In this document: in pieces, positions 25,797 to 34,403 of the stretch
Numbering within the stretch: the stretch's first letter is position 1
Layout: each line of letters begins with the position of its first letter
Assembly: GCF_002289575.1 (NCBI RefSeq)
Contig: NZ_NTGA01000013.1
Span: 62,001-126,000 of the forward strand
Reading direction: 5' to 3'
Origin: Dietzia natronolimnaea
GTDB taxonomy: Bacteria > Actinomycetota > Actinomycetes > Mycobacteriales > Mycobacteriaceae
DNA length: 64,000 bases
Position numbers and translations under genes: made by a program
Notes under the pieces: generated by a model
What the model was told of the DNA's origin: nothing
The model's input: the letters and a program-made list of their open reading frames with translations, nothing else
The model's database searches: none

Positions 25797-25818
25797 TAAT
25801 ATTTCGGTATGACGAAAT
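25797..25818 (+). promoter_or_regulatory. Promoter and overlapping operator of mntABCR
   Basis: TAATAT (25797-25802) ends 6 nt before ATG 25809, implying a leaderless mRNA. A perfect inverted repeat, ATTTCG-GTATGA-CGAAAT (25801-25818), spans the end of the -10, the transcription start and the start codon. This is a good position for MntR-type repression. Confidence 0.6.
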
Positions 25819-26807
25819 CTCATCTGGCCGGGGGCCGCAATCCCCGGGCCGGTCGCCGGCGACCCTGGTCCCCCGCGGCCGCGGTCGTCGTCGCACTCGT
25901 GACCGCGATCGTGGCGGCCGCCTGCACCACCGGCACCTGGGGGGCGGTCGACGTGGACGACCGGCCCCGGTTCGCCGCCCGGGAGGCCGACGACAGGGTC
26001 GTGGTGGCCACGACCTTCACGATCCTCGCGGACATGGCCCGCCGCGTCGGTGGGGACCGGGTCCGGGTGGAGTCGGTGACGACCCCGGGCGCCGACGTCC
26101 ACCAGTACGAGCCGTCCGTCGACGACCTCAAGCGGGTCGAGGGCGCGGACCTGGTGGTGAGCAACGGTCTCGGCATGGACGACTGGCTGCTGCGCTTCAT
26201 CGACGGGACCGACGCGCGCCACGTGATCACCTCCGAGGGGGTCGACCCGCTGCCGGTGCGCTCCGGCAACTACACCGGGCGGCCCAACCCCCACGCGTGG
26301 ATGTCGCCCGACGAGGGCGCGAGATACATCCGGACGATCGCCCGCGCTCTGACCGAGGTCGACCCGGAGGGAGCCGAGGGGTACCGCGCCCGCGCCGAGG
26401 GCTACGTGGCCGAACTCGACGAGCTGGCGTCCCGCGCCCGCGCGGCCGTGGCGGCGGTGCCGCAGGACCGCCGTGTCCTGGTCACGTGCGAGGGCGCGTT
26501 CTCCTACCTGGCCCGGGACCTCGGCCTGGAGGAGCTCTACCTGTGGCCGGTCAACAGCGAGTCCCAGGGGCTGCCGCGTCAGGTCACCGCCCTGATCGAC
26601 GAGGTGCGTGACCGTGAGATCCCCGCCGTCTTCTGTGAGTCGACGGTCTCCGACGCGGCGATGGAGCAGGTCGCGGACGAGACGGGCAGCAGGGTCGCCG
26701 GGGTGCTGTACGTCGACTCCCTCTCCGCCCCCAGCGGCCCGGTGCCCACCTACCTCGACCTGCTCGACCACGACCTCGAGATCATCACCCGGGAGCTGAC
26801 GTCATGA
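25809..26807 (+). CDS. mntA: Metal ABC transporter substrate-binding lipoprotein (manganese type)
   Basis: This cluster A-I solute-binding protein has 332 residues. An Arg-rich N-terminus, a hydrophobic core and a lipobox VAAAC (Cys39) show export and lipidation. Predicted metal ligands are His98 (DVHQYEPS), His162 (NPHAWMSP), Glu228 (VTCEGAFSYL) and Asp303 (VLYVDSLS). This His-His-Glu-Asp set is the manganese/iron pattern rather than the zinc pattern, which carries an extra His-rich loop. It heads a four-gene operon with ATGA-type overlaps. Confidence 0.9.
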   Translation: MTKSHLAGGRNPRAGRRRPWSPAAAVVVALVTAIVAAACTTGTWGAVDVDDRPRFAAREADDRVVVATTFTILADMARRVGGDRVRVESVTTPGADVHQYEPSVDDLKRVEGADLVVSNGLGMDDWLLRFIDGTDARHVITSEGVDPLPVRSGNYTGRPNPHAWMSPDEGARYIRTIARALTEVDPEGAEGYRARAEGYVAELDELASRARAAVAAVPQDRRVLVTCEGAFSYLARDLGLEELYLWPVNSESQGLPRQVTALIDEVRDREIPAVFCESTVSDAAMEQVADETGSRVAGVLYVDSLSAPSGPVPTYLDLLDHDLEIITRELTS

Positions 26808-27601
26808 CCGACCGACCACTGCCCTTCTCGGCGCACACGGGCCCGCCCGCCGTGGTCGTCACCGACCTCACCGTCGACCGCGGCCAGATCCGCGCACTCG
26901 ACTCGGTGTCCCTGTCCGTGCCGACCGGGGAGATCACCGTGCTGCTCGGCCCCAACGGGTCCGGGAAGTCCACCCTGCTCCAGTCTCTGCTCGGTCTGGT
27001 CACCCCGACCGGTGGATCGGTGCGCCTCCTCGGTTCCCCGGTGCGGCGCGCGCTGCGCACCGGCCGGGTAGCGGCGGTGCCCCAGTCGGACGGGCTCGAC
27101 GAGCGCTTCCCGGTCACCGCGGGTGAGGTGGTCATGCAGGGCCGCCGCCGCTTCACCGGTCCGTGGCGCCGCCCGTCCGCCGCCGATCGACTCGCGGTCG
27201 ACGAGGCCCTGGACCGGGTCGGGTTGTCGCCGATCGCGGGGCGGCGCATCGGCGAGCTCTCGGGCGGTCAACGGCGACGGGTCCTGCTGGCCCGCTGCCT
27301 GGCCCAGGAGGCCGAGCTGCTGCTCCTCGACGAACCGTTCAGCGGCATGGACGCCGGCAGCGAGGAGGTCTACATCGACGTGCTGCGCGAGCTCACCGCC
27401 TCGGGGCGGACCGCACTGGTCTCCACCCACCACCTGGGCACGGTCGAGCGGCTCGCGGACTCGGTCGCCCTGCTCAACGGTCGGCTGGTGGCGCACGGCC
27501 CCGTGGCCGAGACCACCACCCCCCAGATCCTGTCCACGTTGCTCGGGGCGCGGCTGCCCGCCGTCGACGACCGGACGCCGACCGCCGAGGGAGCACTGTG
27601 A
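26804..27601 (+). CDS. mntB: Manganese ABC transporter ATP-binding protein
   Basis: The 265-residue ATPase energises metal import. Visible motifs are Walker A GPNGSGKST, Q-loop VPQSDGLD, signature LSGGQRRR, Walker B LLLLDEPFSGMD and the switch STHHLG. The ATG overlaps the mntA stop (ATGA). Its close similarity to Mn/Zn/Fe importers and its neighbours leave little doubt about its role. The C-terminal ~25 residues are a polar extension. Confidence 0.92.
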   Translation: MTDRPLPFSAHTGPPAVVVTDLTVDRGQIRALDSVSLSVPTGEITVLLGPNGSGKSTLLQSLLGLVTPTGGSVRLLGSPVRRALRTGRVAAVPQSDGLDERFPVTAGEVVMQGRRRFTGPWRRPSAADRLAVDEALDRVGLSPIAGRRIGELSGGQRRRVLLARCLAQEAELLLLDEPFSGMDAGSEEVYIDVLRELTASGRTALVSTHHLGTVERLADSVALLNGRLVAHGPVAETTTPQILSTLLGARLPAVDDRTPTAEGAL

Positions 27602-28470
27602 TGATCGATCTGCTCGTCGAGCCGATGAGTTACGAGTTCATGCGGCGCGCCCTGCTCGTGGTGGCCGCCTCCGGTGTGGCCGGCGCGTTGCTGAGCTGCT
27701 GGCTGGTCCACATGGGCTGGTCTCTCATGGGTGACGCGGTCTCCCACGCCGTCCTGCCCGGTGTGGTGATCGCCGCCCTGATCGGCATCCCGTTCGCGGT
27801 CGGCGCACTCATCGCCGCGCTGGTCGCGGTGGCGCTCATCGGCGCGGTCCGAGAGGGGGGGACGGTGCGGGAGGACGCGGCCATGGGCATCGTCTTCACC
27901 GCCCTGTTCTCGTTCGGACTGGTCCTCATCGCCCGGTTCCCCAGCGGGCAGGACCTGCACTCGATCCTGTTCGGCAGCGTCCTCGGGGTGCGCGATTCCG
28001 ACCTCGTCCAGGTGTTGGCGGTCTCGGCGTTCACGGTGATCGTGCTGCTGGCCTTCCGCCGCGATCTCATCATGCTGGCCTTCGACCGGCTGCACGCCCA
28101 CACCCTGGGGCTCAGGACGCGGGCGCTGACCGGGCTCCTGCTCGCCACCCTCGCCACCGCCACCGTGGCGGGGGTCCAGTCGGTGGGCGTGATCCTGGTG
28201 GTGGCCACGCTCATCATCCCCGGCGCGACCGCCCAGTTGGTGGCCGACACCATGCGGGGGACGATGATCGTCGCCGTCGTCGTCGCCCTGGTCGGTGGCG
28301 TCACCGGCCTGTACGCCGGCTACTACGCCGACCTCCCCCCGGGCCCGGTGGTGGTCCTCGCGCAGGCCGTCATCTTCACCGCGGCGCAGCTGTTCGCCCC
28401 CCGGCGCGGCGTGATCCCGCGGGCCGCGGCGGGCGCCCGGGCCCGGCGATCGGGGATGATGACGGCATGA
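27601..28470 (+). CDS. mntC: Manganese ABC transporter permease
   Basis: The 289-residue integral membrane protein of the ABC-3 (ZnuB/MntC-like) family has about eight to nine hydrophobic segments. The family motif MGDAVSHAVLPGVVIA lies near residue 43, followed by GSVLGV and FDRLHAHTLGL, the coupling region with the ATPase. The ATG overlaps the mntB stop by one base (TGATG). The basic, Ala/Arg-rich C-terminus is cytoplasmic. Its stop overlaps the start of the regulator gene. Confidence 0.92.
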   Translation: MIDLLVEPMSYEFMRRALLVVAASGVAGALLSCWLVHMGWSLMGDAVSHAVLPGVVIAALIGIPFAVGALIAALVAVALIGAVREGGTVREDAAMGIVFTALFSFGLVLIARFPSGQDLHSILFGSVLGVRDSDLVQVLAVSAFTVIVLLAFRRDLIMLAFDRLHAHTLGLRTRALTGLLLATLATATVAGVQSVGVILVVATLIIPGATAQLVADTMRGTMIVAVVVALVGGVTGLYAGYYADLPPGPVVVLAQAVIFTAAQLFAPRRGVIPRAAAGARARRSGMMTA

Positions 28471-29225
28471 CCGTCGACCCGCCCCGTGCAGATGTACCCA
28501 GAGGCCTGGCCGATCTCACGCCGACCATCCAGGCCTATCTCATGGCCGCCCACCACCTGGGGGCCGGCGGCGGGCCCGTCACCCCGGGTGCGCTGGCCGA
28601 CCGTCTCGGCGCCTCCCCCTCCTCCGTCACCGAGGGCGTCCGCAAGCTCGCCGCCATGGGGTTGGCGCAGCACCGCCCCTACGCGCCCGTCGAGCTCACC
28701 GAGGCCGGGAGGTCGTTCGCGGTGGCCATGGTCCGCCGCCACCGGATCCTCGAGACGTTCCTCGCCCGGTGCCTGGACTACCCGTGGGACGAGGTGCACG
28801 CCGAGGCCGACGCCCTCGAGCACGTGGTCTCCGACCGGTTCGTCGACGCCCTGGACGGCTTCCTCGACCACCCGCGCCGCGACCCGCACGGCGACCCCAT
28901 CCCCACCCGCGACGGGCGGCTTGACCAGCTCGCCGACGTCCCCCTGGACCGGGTGCCCGAGGGCGGCGCCGGGGTGGTCACGCGGGTGTCCGACCGGGAC
29001 AACTCCGTCCTGCGGCACCTGGCCGAGATCGGCCTGCGCCCCGATTCGGCGGTCGAGGTGGTCTCCCGCCAGGTCGAGCTGGGGATCATCACCGTGGCCC
29101 TGGGCGGGCGGGTGGTGCCGGTGGGCACGCCGGTCGCGGCGGCGGTGCGGGTCCGGGTCCCGGCCGGCGACGACGGCGGCGGCGGCGACCACAACAACGT
29201 CGACGACGACGAGGTCGCACAGTAA
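28467..29225 (+). CDS. mntR: DtxR/MntR-family metal-dependent repressor
   Basis: The 252-residue protein has three visible parts. An N-terminal winged helix (about 12-75: TIQAYLMAAHH, VTPGALADRLGASPSSVTEGVRKLAAMGL) comes first. A dimerisation/metal-binding domain follows, with HRILETFLARCL, WDEVHAEADALEHVVSD and HPRRDPHGDPIP. A C-terminal FeoA/SH3-like domain spans about 165-230. Key metal residues (Glu, His) of the family are present. Encoded last in the Mn uptake operon, it probably represses it when Mn(II) is bound. The tail is unusually Gly/Asp/Asn-rich. Confidence 0.88.
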   Translation: MTVDPPRADVPRGLADLTPTIQAYLMAAHHLGAGGGPVTPGALADRLGASPSSVTEGVRKLAAMGLAQHRPYAPVELTEAGRSFAVAMVRRHRILETFLARCLDYPWDEVHAEADALEHVVSDRFVDALDGFLDHPRRDPHGDPIPTRDGRLDQLADVPLDRVPEGGAGVVTRVSDRDNSVLRHLAEIGLRPDSAVEVVSRQVELGIITVALGGRVVPVGTPVAAAVRVRVPAGDDGGGGDHNNVDDDEVAQ

Positions 29226-29255
29226 CCTCGCGAGCGGACCGCCGCCCCGGTGACG

Positions 29256-30614
29256 TCAGAACATCGTCCCCGGGTTGAGGATCCCCTGCGGGTCCAGCGC
29301 CGTCTTGATGCGGCGGTTCAACTCCATCACGTCCTCGCCCAGCTGGGCGGGCAGCCACGGCGCCTTGAGGCGTCCCACGCCGTGTTCGCCGGTGATCGTC
29401 CCGCCCATCCCGATCGCCAGGTCCATCACCTCGCCGAACGCCGCCTGGGCCCGGTGGGCGCGGTCCGGGTCGTCGTCGGCCAGCACGATGATCGGGTGCG
29501 TGTTGCCGTCACCGGCGTGGGCGACCAGGGCGATCGGCACATCACGCCGGGCCGAGATCGCCTCGATCCCGGCGACCAGCTCGGGCAGCGCGGGCAACGG
29601 CACGCCGACGTCCTCGAGGAGCAGCGTCCCGGTCTTGCCCAGGCTGGTGAACGCGGCCCGACGCGCGACCGTGAACTGCTCCCCCTCCTCGGGATCGTCG
29701 GTCGCGAACACCTCGCTCGCGCCGTGGGTGCGGAACGCCTCGGCCATGAACTCCGTCTCGGCCGCGCGGTCGGGTCCGGTGAGGTCGGACTGGGCCAGCA
29801 GCATCGCACCGGCGGAGGTGTCCAGGCCCATCCTCAGGTCCGCCTCGACGGCCCGGATCGAGACGTTGTCCATGAACTCGAGCATCGCCGGCCGGATCCG
29901 GCGGGTGACGGCCAGGACGGCGTCGCTGCACGCCACCACGTCCGGGAAGATCCCCACCACGGTGGAGCGGGGCGGCTGTTCGGGGATGAGCCGCACGATG
30001 ACCTCGGTGACCACCCCCAACGTGCCCTCGCTGCCCACGAAGAGCTTGGTCAGGCTCAACCCGGCGGTGTCCTTGAGCCGCGCACCGCCCAGTCGCACCG
30101 CGGTGCCGTCGGCCAGCACCACCGTCAGGCCCAGGACGTAGTCGGTGGTCACGCCGTACTTCACACAGCACAGACCGCCGGCGTTGGTGGCGATGTTGCC
30201 GCCGATCGAGCAGATCTCGTACGACGAGGGGTCGGGCGGATACCAGAGGCCGTGTTCGGCGACGGCGCGTTTGACCTCGATGTTGAGCAGACCCGGTTGG
30301 ACGGTCGCGGTGCGGGTGACCGGGTCGACGTCGATGTCCCGCATGAGCTCGGTCGAGAGCACGATCCCGCCGTCGACCGCCGTCGCTCCCCCGGACAGCC
30401 CTGACCCGGCGCCCCGAGGGACCACCGGCACGCCGTGGGCACTCGCCCAGCGCATGACCTCCTGGACGTCCTCGGTCGACCGCGCGCGCACCACGGCCAC
30501 CGGCATCCCCGGGTCCGGGGCCTTGGCCCAGTCCTGGCGGTATCCCTCCAGAACGTCCGCGTCGGTGAGGACGGAGGCGGTGTGGAGGCGGGCGCGGAGA
30601 TCGTCCAGGATCAT
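29256..30614 (-). CDS. FAD-linked 2-hydroxy-acid oxidase/dehydrogenase (GlcD / D-lactate dehydrogenase type)
   Basis: The 452-residue flavoprotein has a VAO-type FAD-binding N-terminal domain (VVPRGAGSGLSGGATAVDGG, WYPPDPSS, SIGGNIATNAGG, LFVGSEGTLGVVTEV). Its C-terminal substrate cap contains AHAGDGNTHP, TGEHGVGRLK and the terminal NPGTMF. Relatives oxidise glycolate or D-lactate to the oxo acid and pass electrons to quinones. No glcE/glcF partner is adjacent, so it probably works alone. The ATG at 30614 has TAGGTT 6 nt upstream (leaderless). An L-lactate dehydrogenase lies 8 kb away. Confidence 0.88.
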   Translation of the reverse strand: MILDDLRARLHTASVLTDADVLEGYRQDWAKAPDPGMPVAVVRARSTEDVQEVMRWASAHGVPVVPRGAGSGLSGGATAVDGGIVLSTELMRDIDVDPVTRTATVQPGLLNIEVKRAVAEHGLWYPPDPSSYEICSIGGNIATNAGGLCCVKYGVTTDYVLGLTVVLADGTAVRLGGARLKDTAGLSLTKLFVGSEGTLGVVTEVIVRLIPEQPPRSTVVGIFPDVVACSDAVLAVTRRIRPAMLEFMDNVSIRAVEADLRMGLDTSAGAMLLAQSDLTGPDRAAETEFMAEAFRTHGASEVFATDDPEEGEQFTVARRAAFTSLGKTGTLLLEDVGVPLPALPELVAGIEAISARRDVPIALVAHAGDGNTHPIIVLADDDPDRAHRAQAAFGEVMDLAIGMGGTITGEHGVGRLKAPWLPAQLGEDVMELNRRIKTALDPQGILNPGTMF

Positions 30615-30620
30615 GACCCG

Positions 30621-30626
30621 AACCTA
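30621..30626 (-). promoter_or_regulatory. Leaderless -10 element TAGGTT
   Basis: On the minus strand TAGGTT ends 6 nt before the ATG at 30614. Confidence 0.45.
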
Positions 30627-30654
30627 CGGCGAACCCTCGCGGGGGCGCATGTGT

Positions 30655-30805
30655 ATGGACGGGGTCCCCGGCGATCAGCCCTCCCGAGGAACATCACGGC
30701 CACGAGAACCGCCGCCGCCCCCACCACGGGGGCGGTGCGGGACACCCCGTCGAACACGGCCCGTGTGGTGTCGCCGTGGCGGTCGTACTCCTCACGGACC
30801 CGGGA
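30655..30805 (-). pseudogene. Remnant of an MMPL/RND-type membrane transporter
   Basis: On the minus strand, directly after an in-frame TAG, about 50 codons read SRVREEYDRHGDTTRAV, then FDGVSRTAPVVGAAAVLVAV. This closely follows the 'R-E-E-Y-x-R-x-G-D...A-V-x-x-G-...-T-x-x-V-I-x-A-A-A' stretch of MMPL family exporters. No start codon, no complete domain and no continuation are present, so it looks like debris from a deleted transporter gene. The rest of the ~340-bp gap between the oxidase and dnaE2 shows no other gene. Confidence 0.45.
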
Positions 30806-30887
30806 CTACCACCCGCCCTCGCGCCGGGACACCGCCGACAGGCTGGTGCAGTGGGCGCGCGGGGAGGACTTCCGCTACGTCTGATCT

Positions 30888-30932
30888 CGGGCTCGGCCTG
30901 AACCCGGGCTCGGCCTGAACCCGGGCTCGGCC
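30888..30932. repeat. Tandem repeat, 17 bp x 2.6
   Basis: CGGGCTCGGCCTGAACC occurs twice exactly, followed by 11 bases of a third copy, just beyond the 3' end of dnaE2. Confidence 0.85.
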
Positions 30933-30954
30933 GGGGCGGGCTGGGTAGCGGTCA

Positions 30955-33900
30955 TCACCTGAAGTCCCGGCTGCGGCCGATCGCCATCCCCAGGTGGAGG
31001 CGCTCTATCTTGTCCGCCACCAAGCTCACCGCGCCCGAGCGGTTCTCCACCGTGCCGCGGACGATGAGCGCCGGGGCGGAGGAAACGATCGGGCGGTAGC
31101 GCGCCCACAGTCCCACCGAGCACACGACGTTGGTCATGCCCGTCTCGTCCTCGAGGCTGAGGAAGGTCACCCCCTCGGCGGTGGCGGGCCGCTGCCGGTG
31201 GGTGACCGCGCCGGCGACCTCCACCCGGCTGCCGTCGGGGACGTGGGCTAGCCCGGCGGTGGTGCACACCCCCCGGGAGTCGAGCCACGGCCGGGCGTGA
31301 ACCGTCGGGTACTCCTCGGGGCTGATCCCGGTGGCGGCCAGATCCGCGGAGGTGAGTTCCAGGACGCTCATCCCCGGCAGCGCCGGGGCGTCGACCTGGC
31401 TCAGCCCGGGCAACATCCCGGGCCGTTGCCGGGCCGCGGTGGCCGCCGACCACAGGGCCGCCCGCCGCCCCCCGACGCCGAGCGCGTCGAGGGCCCCCGC
31501 GGTGGCCAGCGCCTCCATCTGTCGGACGGTCAGCCCGGTGCGGCCGGCGAGGTCGGCGGCCGAGAGGAACGGGCCGTGGGTATCGCGCTCGTCGGCGATC
31601 GCCGTGGCGAGGTCGGTGCCGATCGCCCGCACGGACTCCAGGCCGAGGCGCACCTCGGTGCCCCTGTTCTCACACGTGGCACCGCCGAGCGAGCGGTTGA
31701 CGCAGGGGCGGTGCACGGTGACGCCGTGCCTGCGGGCGTCGGCCACGAGGGACTGCGGCGAGTAGAACCCCATCGGCTGGCTACGCAGCAGCGCCGCACA
31801 GAAGACGGCCGGGTGGTGGCACTTGAACCACGCCGAGTAGTAGACGATCGCCGCGAAGGACTGGGAGTGGCTCTCGGGGAAGCCGTAGTTGGCGAACGCG
31901 CACATCTTCTCCCAGATCCGCTCCCCCACCTCGGGCCCGGTGACCGGTGTCCCGGGTGGGCTGGTGCCGATGCCGTGGAGGTCACGCATGCCCGCGAAGA
32001 ACCTCTCCCGCAGCCGCGCCATCCGCTCGGGAGAGCGCTTGGCCCCCATCGCCCGGCGGAGCTGGTCCGCCTCCGCCCCGGTGAACCCGGCGATCTCGGT
32101 GGCGATCTGCATGAGCTGCTCCTGGAACAGCGGGATCCCCAGCGTCCGCCCCAGGGCCGCCTCGAGCGCGGGGTGGTCGAACACCACCTCCTCCCGCCCG
32201 TTGCGTCTACGGATGTAGGGGTGCACGGAGCCGCCCTGGATGGGGCCGGGGCGGATGAGCGCCACCTCCACCACGAGGTCGTAGAACGTCCGCGGCCGGA
32301 GTCTGGGCAGCGTGGCCATCTGCGCCCGCGACTCCACCTGGAACACCCCCACGGAATCGCCCCGGCACAGCATCTCGTAGACCTCGGGATCGGAGAGGTC
32401 CAGTCGGGCCAGGTCCACCTCGAGGTCCTTGTGCTCGGCCGCGAGGTCGATGGCGTGGTGTAGCGCCGTGAGCATCCCCAGCCCCAGCATGTCGAACTTG
32501 ACCAGACCGACCGCCGCGCAGTCGTCCTTGTCCCACTGCAGGACCGTCCGCCCGGGCATGCGCGCCCATTCGACGGGCACCACGTCGGCCACCGGCCGGT
32601 CGCAGATCACCATGCCGCCGGAGTGGATGCCGAGGTGCCGGGGCAGTCCGACGAGTCTGCGGGCCAGCGCCAGGACGTCGGCCGGGACGGTGTGCTCGGT
32701 GGCCTCCCGCTCGTGGTTCTTCAGACCCGACCACCGGTCCACGCTCTTGGACCACGCGTCCTGCTGCCCGGTGGAGTACCCGAGTGCCCGGGCCACGTCC
32801 CGCACGGCCGACCGCCCCCGGTAGGTGATGACATTGGCCACCTGCGCGGCATGGTCCCGCCCGTAGCGGGAGTAGACGTACTGGATGGCCTCCTCCCGAC
32901 GGCCGGACTCGATGTCCACGTCGATGTCCGGCGGACCGTCCCGCTCCGGGGACAGGAAGCGCTCGAAGAGCAGGTGCGCCCCCACCGGGTCCACGTTGGT
33001 GATGCCGAGGGAGTAGCAGACGGCCGAGTTGGCGGCCGATCCCCTGCCCTGACAGAGGATGCCCTCCCTGCGACAGAACTCGACGATGTCGTGGACCACG
33101 AGGAAGTAACCGGGGAACCCCAGCTCGGCGATCACCCCCAACTCGCGGTGGATCTGCGCGTAGGCCTCCGGGGCCGCGCCGGGTGCCCCGTAGCGCCGGG
33201 CGGCCCCCGCGTAGGTGAGTTCGGCGAGCCGACTGTCCTCCGTGTGGCCCTCGGGCACATCGAACGGCGGCAGTTCGGGGGCGATGAGCCGGAGGTCGAA
33301 CGCACACTCGCGACCCAGGGCCGCCGCCCCGGAGACGGCGCCCGGCCAGCGGTCGAACAACTCGGCCATCTCCTCACCCGAGCGCAGGTACGCTCCTCCG
33401 GCCGGGGGCAGGTGCGCGGCATGGGTCTCCAGGGCGTCGCGGGCTCCGAGCGCCGCCATGACTGAGGCCAGACGGGCGTCCTCCGGGCCCGCACAGTGCG
33501 CGGCGGTGGTGGCCACGACGGGCAGGCCCGCCGCGGCCGCGAGCGTGGCCAGCGCGTCACATCGCTCGGTGTCCTCGGGAACGCCGTGACAGGTCAGCTC
33601 CACGACCACCCGGTCCCGCCCGAACAGCTCGACGAGCTCGCCCAGCGCCGCACCCGCAGCCGCGGTGTCGACGCCGGGCGCACCCGCGCCGCCCCGTTCG
33701 AGGGCTCGCCGCACCCGCCCTCTGCGACACCCGGTGAGCACGTACCAGTGACCACCGGCGGCCTCGGCGAGTTCCCCGATCTCGTACCGCGGTTCACCCT
33801 TCGCACCTCCCCTGAGGTGGGCGTGGGCGATCGCACGCGAGAGTCTGCGATAACCCTCCCCTCCGCGGGCCAACACGAGCAGGTGTTCACCCCCGGGCAG

Positions 33901-34278
33901 CGAGAGCTCGGCGCCGAAGACGGTCGCCAGACCCAGCTCGGACGCCGCCTCGGCGAATCGGACGACCCCGTACAAGCCGTCGTGATCGGTGATCGCCAGC
34001 GCGGTCAACCCCAGTTCCGCCGCCGCCTCCGCCATCGCCTCGGGTGAGGAGGCACCGTCCAGGAAGCTGAAGGCGGAATGGGCGTGGAGCTCGGCGTAGG
34101 GCACCCGTCCCTGCGTCCGGCGCCCGTTAGGAGGGGTGTACTCACCCCGTCGACGGGACCAGGCGGGGGCGTCGCTGCCGTCACCGGGGTGCGGATTCTG
34201 GGGCCCACGCGGGTTCGGCCGACCGGACAGAACCCGCTCCAGCTCGTTCCAGGTCCGGGGCCCGTGATACCAGTTCAC
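30955..34278 (-). CDS. dnaE2: Error-prone DNA polymerase III alpha-like subunit DnaE2
   Basis: This polymerase does mutagenic translesion synthesis together with ImuA' and ImuB. The protein has 1107 residues. A PHP domain (about 60-330) starts with YAELHAHSAFSFLDGASSP and ALAITDHDGLYG. The C-family polymerase core follows, with CQGRGSAANSAVCYSLGIT and PPDIDVDIESGRREE, which carries the catalytic Asp pair. A C-terminal OB fold ends the protein. The GTG at 34278 has a weak ribosome site. Together with imuA'-imuB 2-4 kb away this completes the actinobacterial mutasome. I found no SOS box directly upstream. Confidence 0.95.
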   Translation of the reverse strand: MNWYHGPRTWNELERVLSGRPNPRGPQNPHPGDGSDAPAWSRRRGEYTPPNGRRTQGRVPYAELHAHSAFSFLDGASSPEAMAEAAAELGLTALAITDHDGLYGVVRFAEAASELGLATVFGAELSLPGGEHLLVLARGGEGYRRLSRAIAHAHLRGGAKGEPRYEIGELAEAAGGHWYVLTGCRRGRVRRALERGGAGAPGVDTAAAGAALGELVELFGRDRVVVELTCHGVPEDTERCDALATLAAAAGLPVVATTAAHCAGPEDARLASVMAALGARDALETHAAHLPPAGGAYLRSGEEMAELFDRWPGAVSGAAALGRECAFDLRLIAPELPPFDVPEGHTEDSRLAELTYAGAARRYGAPGAAPEAYAQIHRELGVIAELGFPGYFLVVHDIVEFCRREGILCQGRGSAANSAVCYSLGITNVDPVGAHLLFERFLSPERDGPPDIDVDIESGRREEAIQYVYSRYGRDHAAQVANVITYRGRSAVRDVARALGYSTGQQDAWSKSVDRWSGLKNHEREATEHTVPADVLALARRLVGLPRHLGIHSGGMVICDRPVADVVPVEWARMPGRTVLQWDKDDCAAVGLVKFDMLGLGMLTALHHAIDLAAEHKDLEVDLARLDLSDPEVYEMLCRGDSVGVFQVESRAQMATLPRLRPRTFYDLVVEVALIRPGPIQGGSVHPYIRRRNGREEVVFDHPALEAALGRTLGIPLFQEQLMQIATEIAGFTGAEADQLRRAMGAKRSPERMARLRERFFAGMRDLHGIGTSPPGTPVTGPEVGERIWEKMCAFANYGFPESHSQSFAAIVYYSAWFKCHHPAVFCAALLRSQPMGFYSPQSLVADARRHGVTVHRPCVNRSLGGATCENRGTEVRLGLESVRAIGTDLATAIADERDTHGPFLSAADLAGRTGLTVRQMEALATAGALDALGVGGRRAALWSAATAARQRPGMLPGLSQVDAPALPGMSVLELTSADLAATGISPEEYPTVHARPWLDSRGVCTTAGLAHVPDGSRVEVAGAVTHRQRPATAEGVTFLSLEDETGMTNVVCSVGLWARYRPIVSSAPALIVRGTVENRSGAVSLVADKIERLHLGMAIGRSRDFR

Positions 34279-34331
34279 CGGGCCTCACCCGCCGTGGCCC
34301 GGGGGGTGGACTCAGGACCGGAGGCAACCTC

Positions 34332-34403
34332 GGAACCGGGCGAGAACTCGGAATCGGGCGAGGATTCAAAGCCGCGCGAGAACTCAGAGCCGGGTGAACG
34401 ACT
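34332..34403. repeat. Tandem repeat, 18 bp x 4 (degenerate)
   Basis: Four contiguous 18-bp units follow the pattern GGAACCGGGCGAGAACTC with changes. The array crosses the 3' end of the Suc_Fer gene (its stop is at 34384-34386) and continues toward dnaE2. Confidence 0.8.

Noticed and set aside
30825-30884. Plus-strand ending DTADRLVQWARGEDFRYV as a gene remnant
   Set aside because: It looks protein-like but is too short, has no start or recognised family, and the other strand gives a better match (MMPL).
34279-34383. Search for an SOS box upstream of dnaE2
   Set aside because: No TCGAAC-N4-GTTCGA-like sequence is visible here or before the upstream Suc_Fer gene; a degenerate site cannot be excluded by eye.
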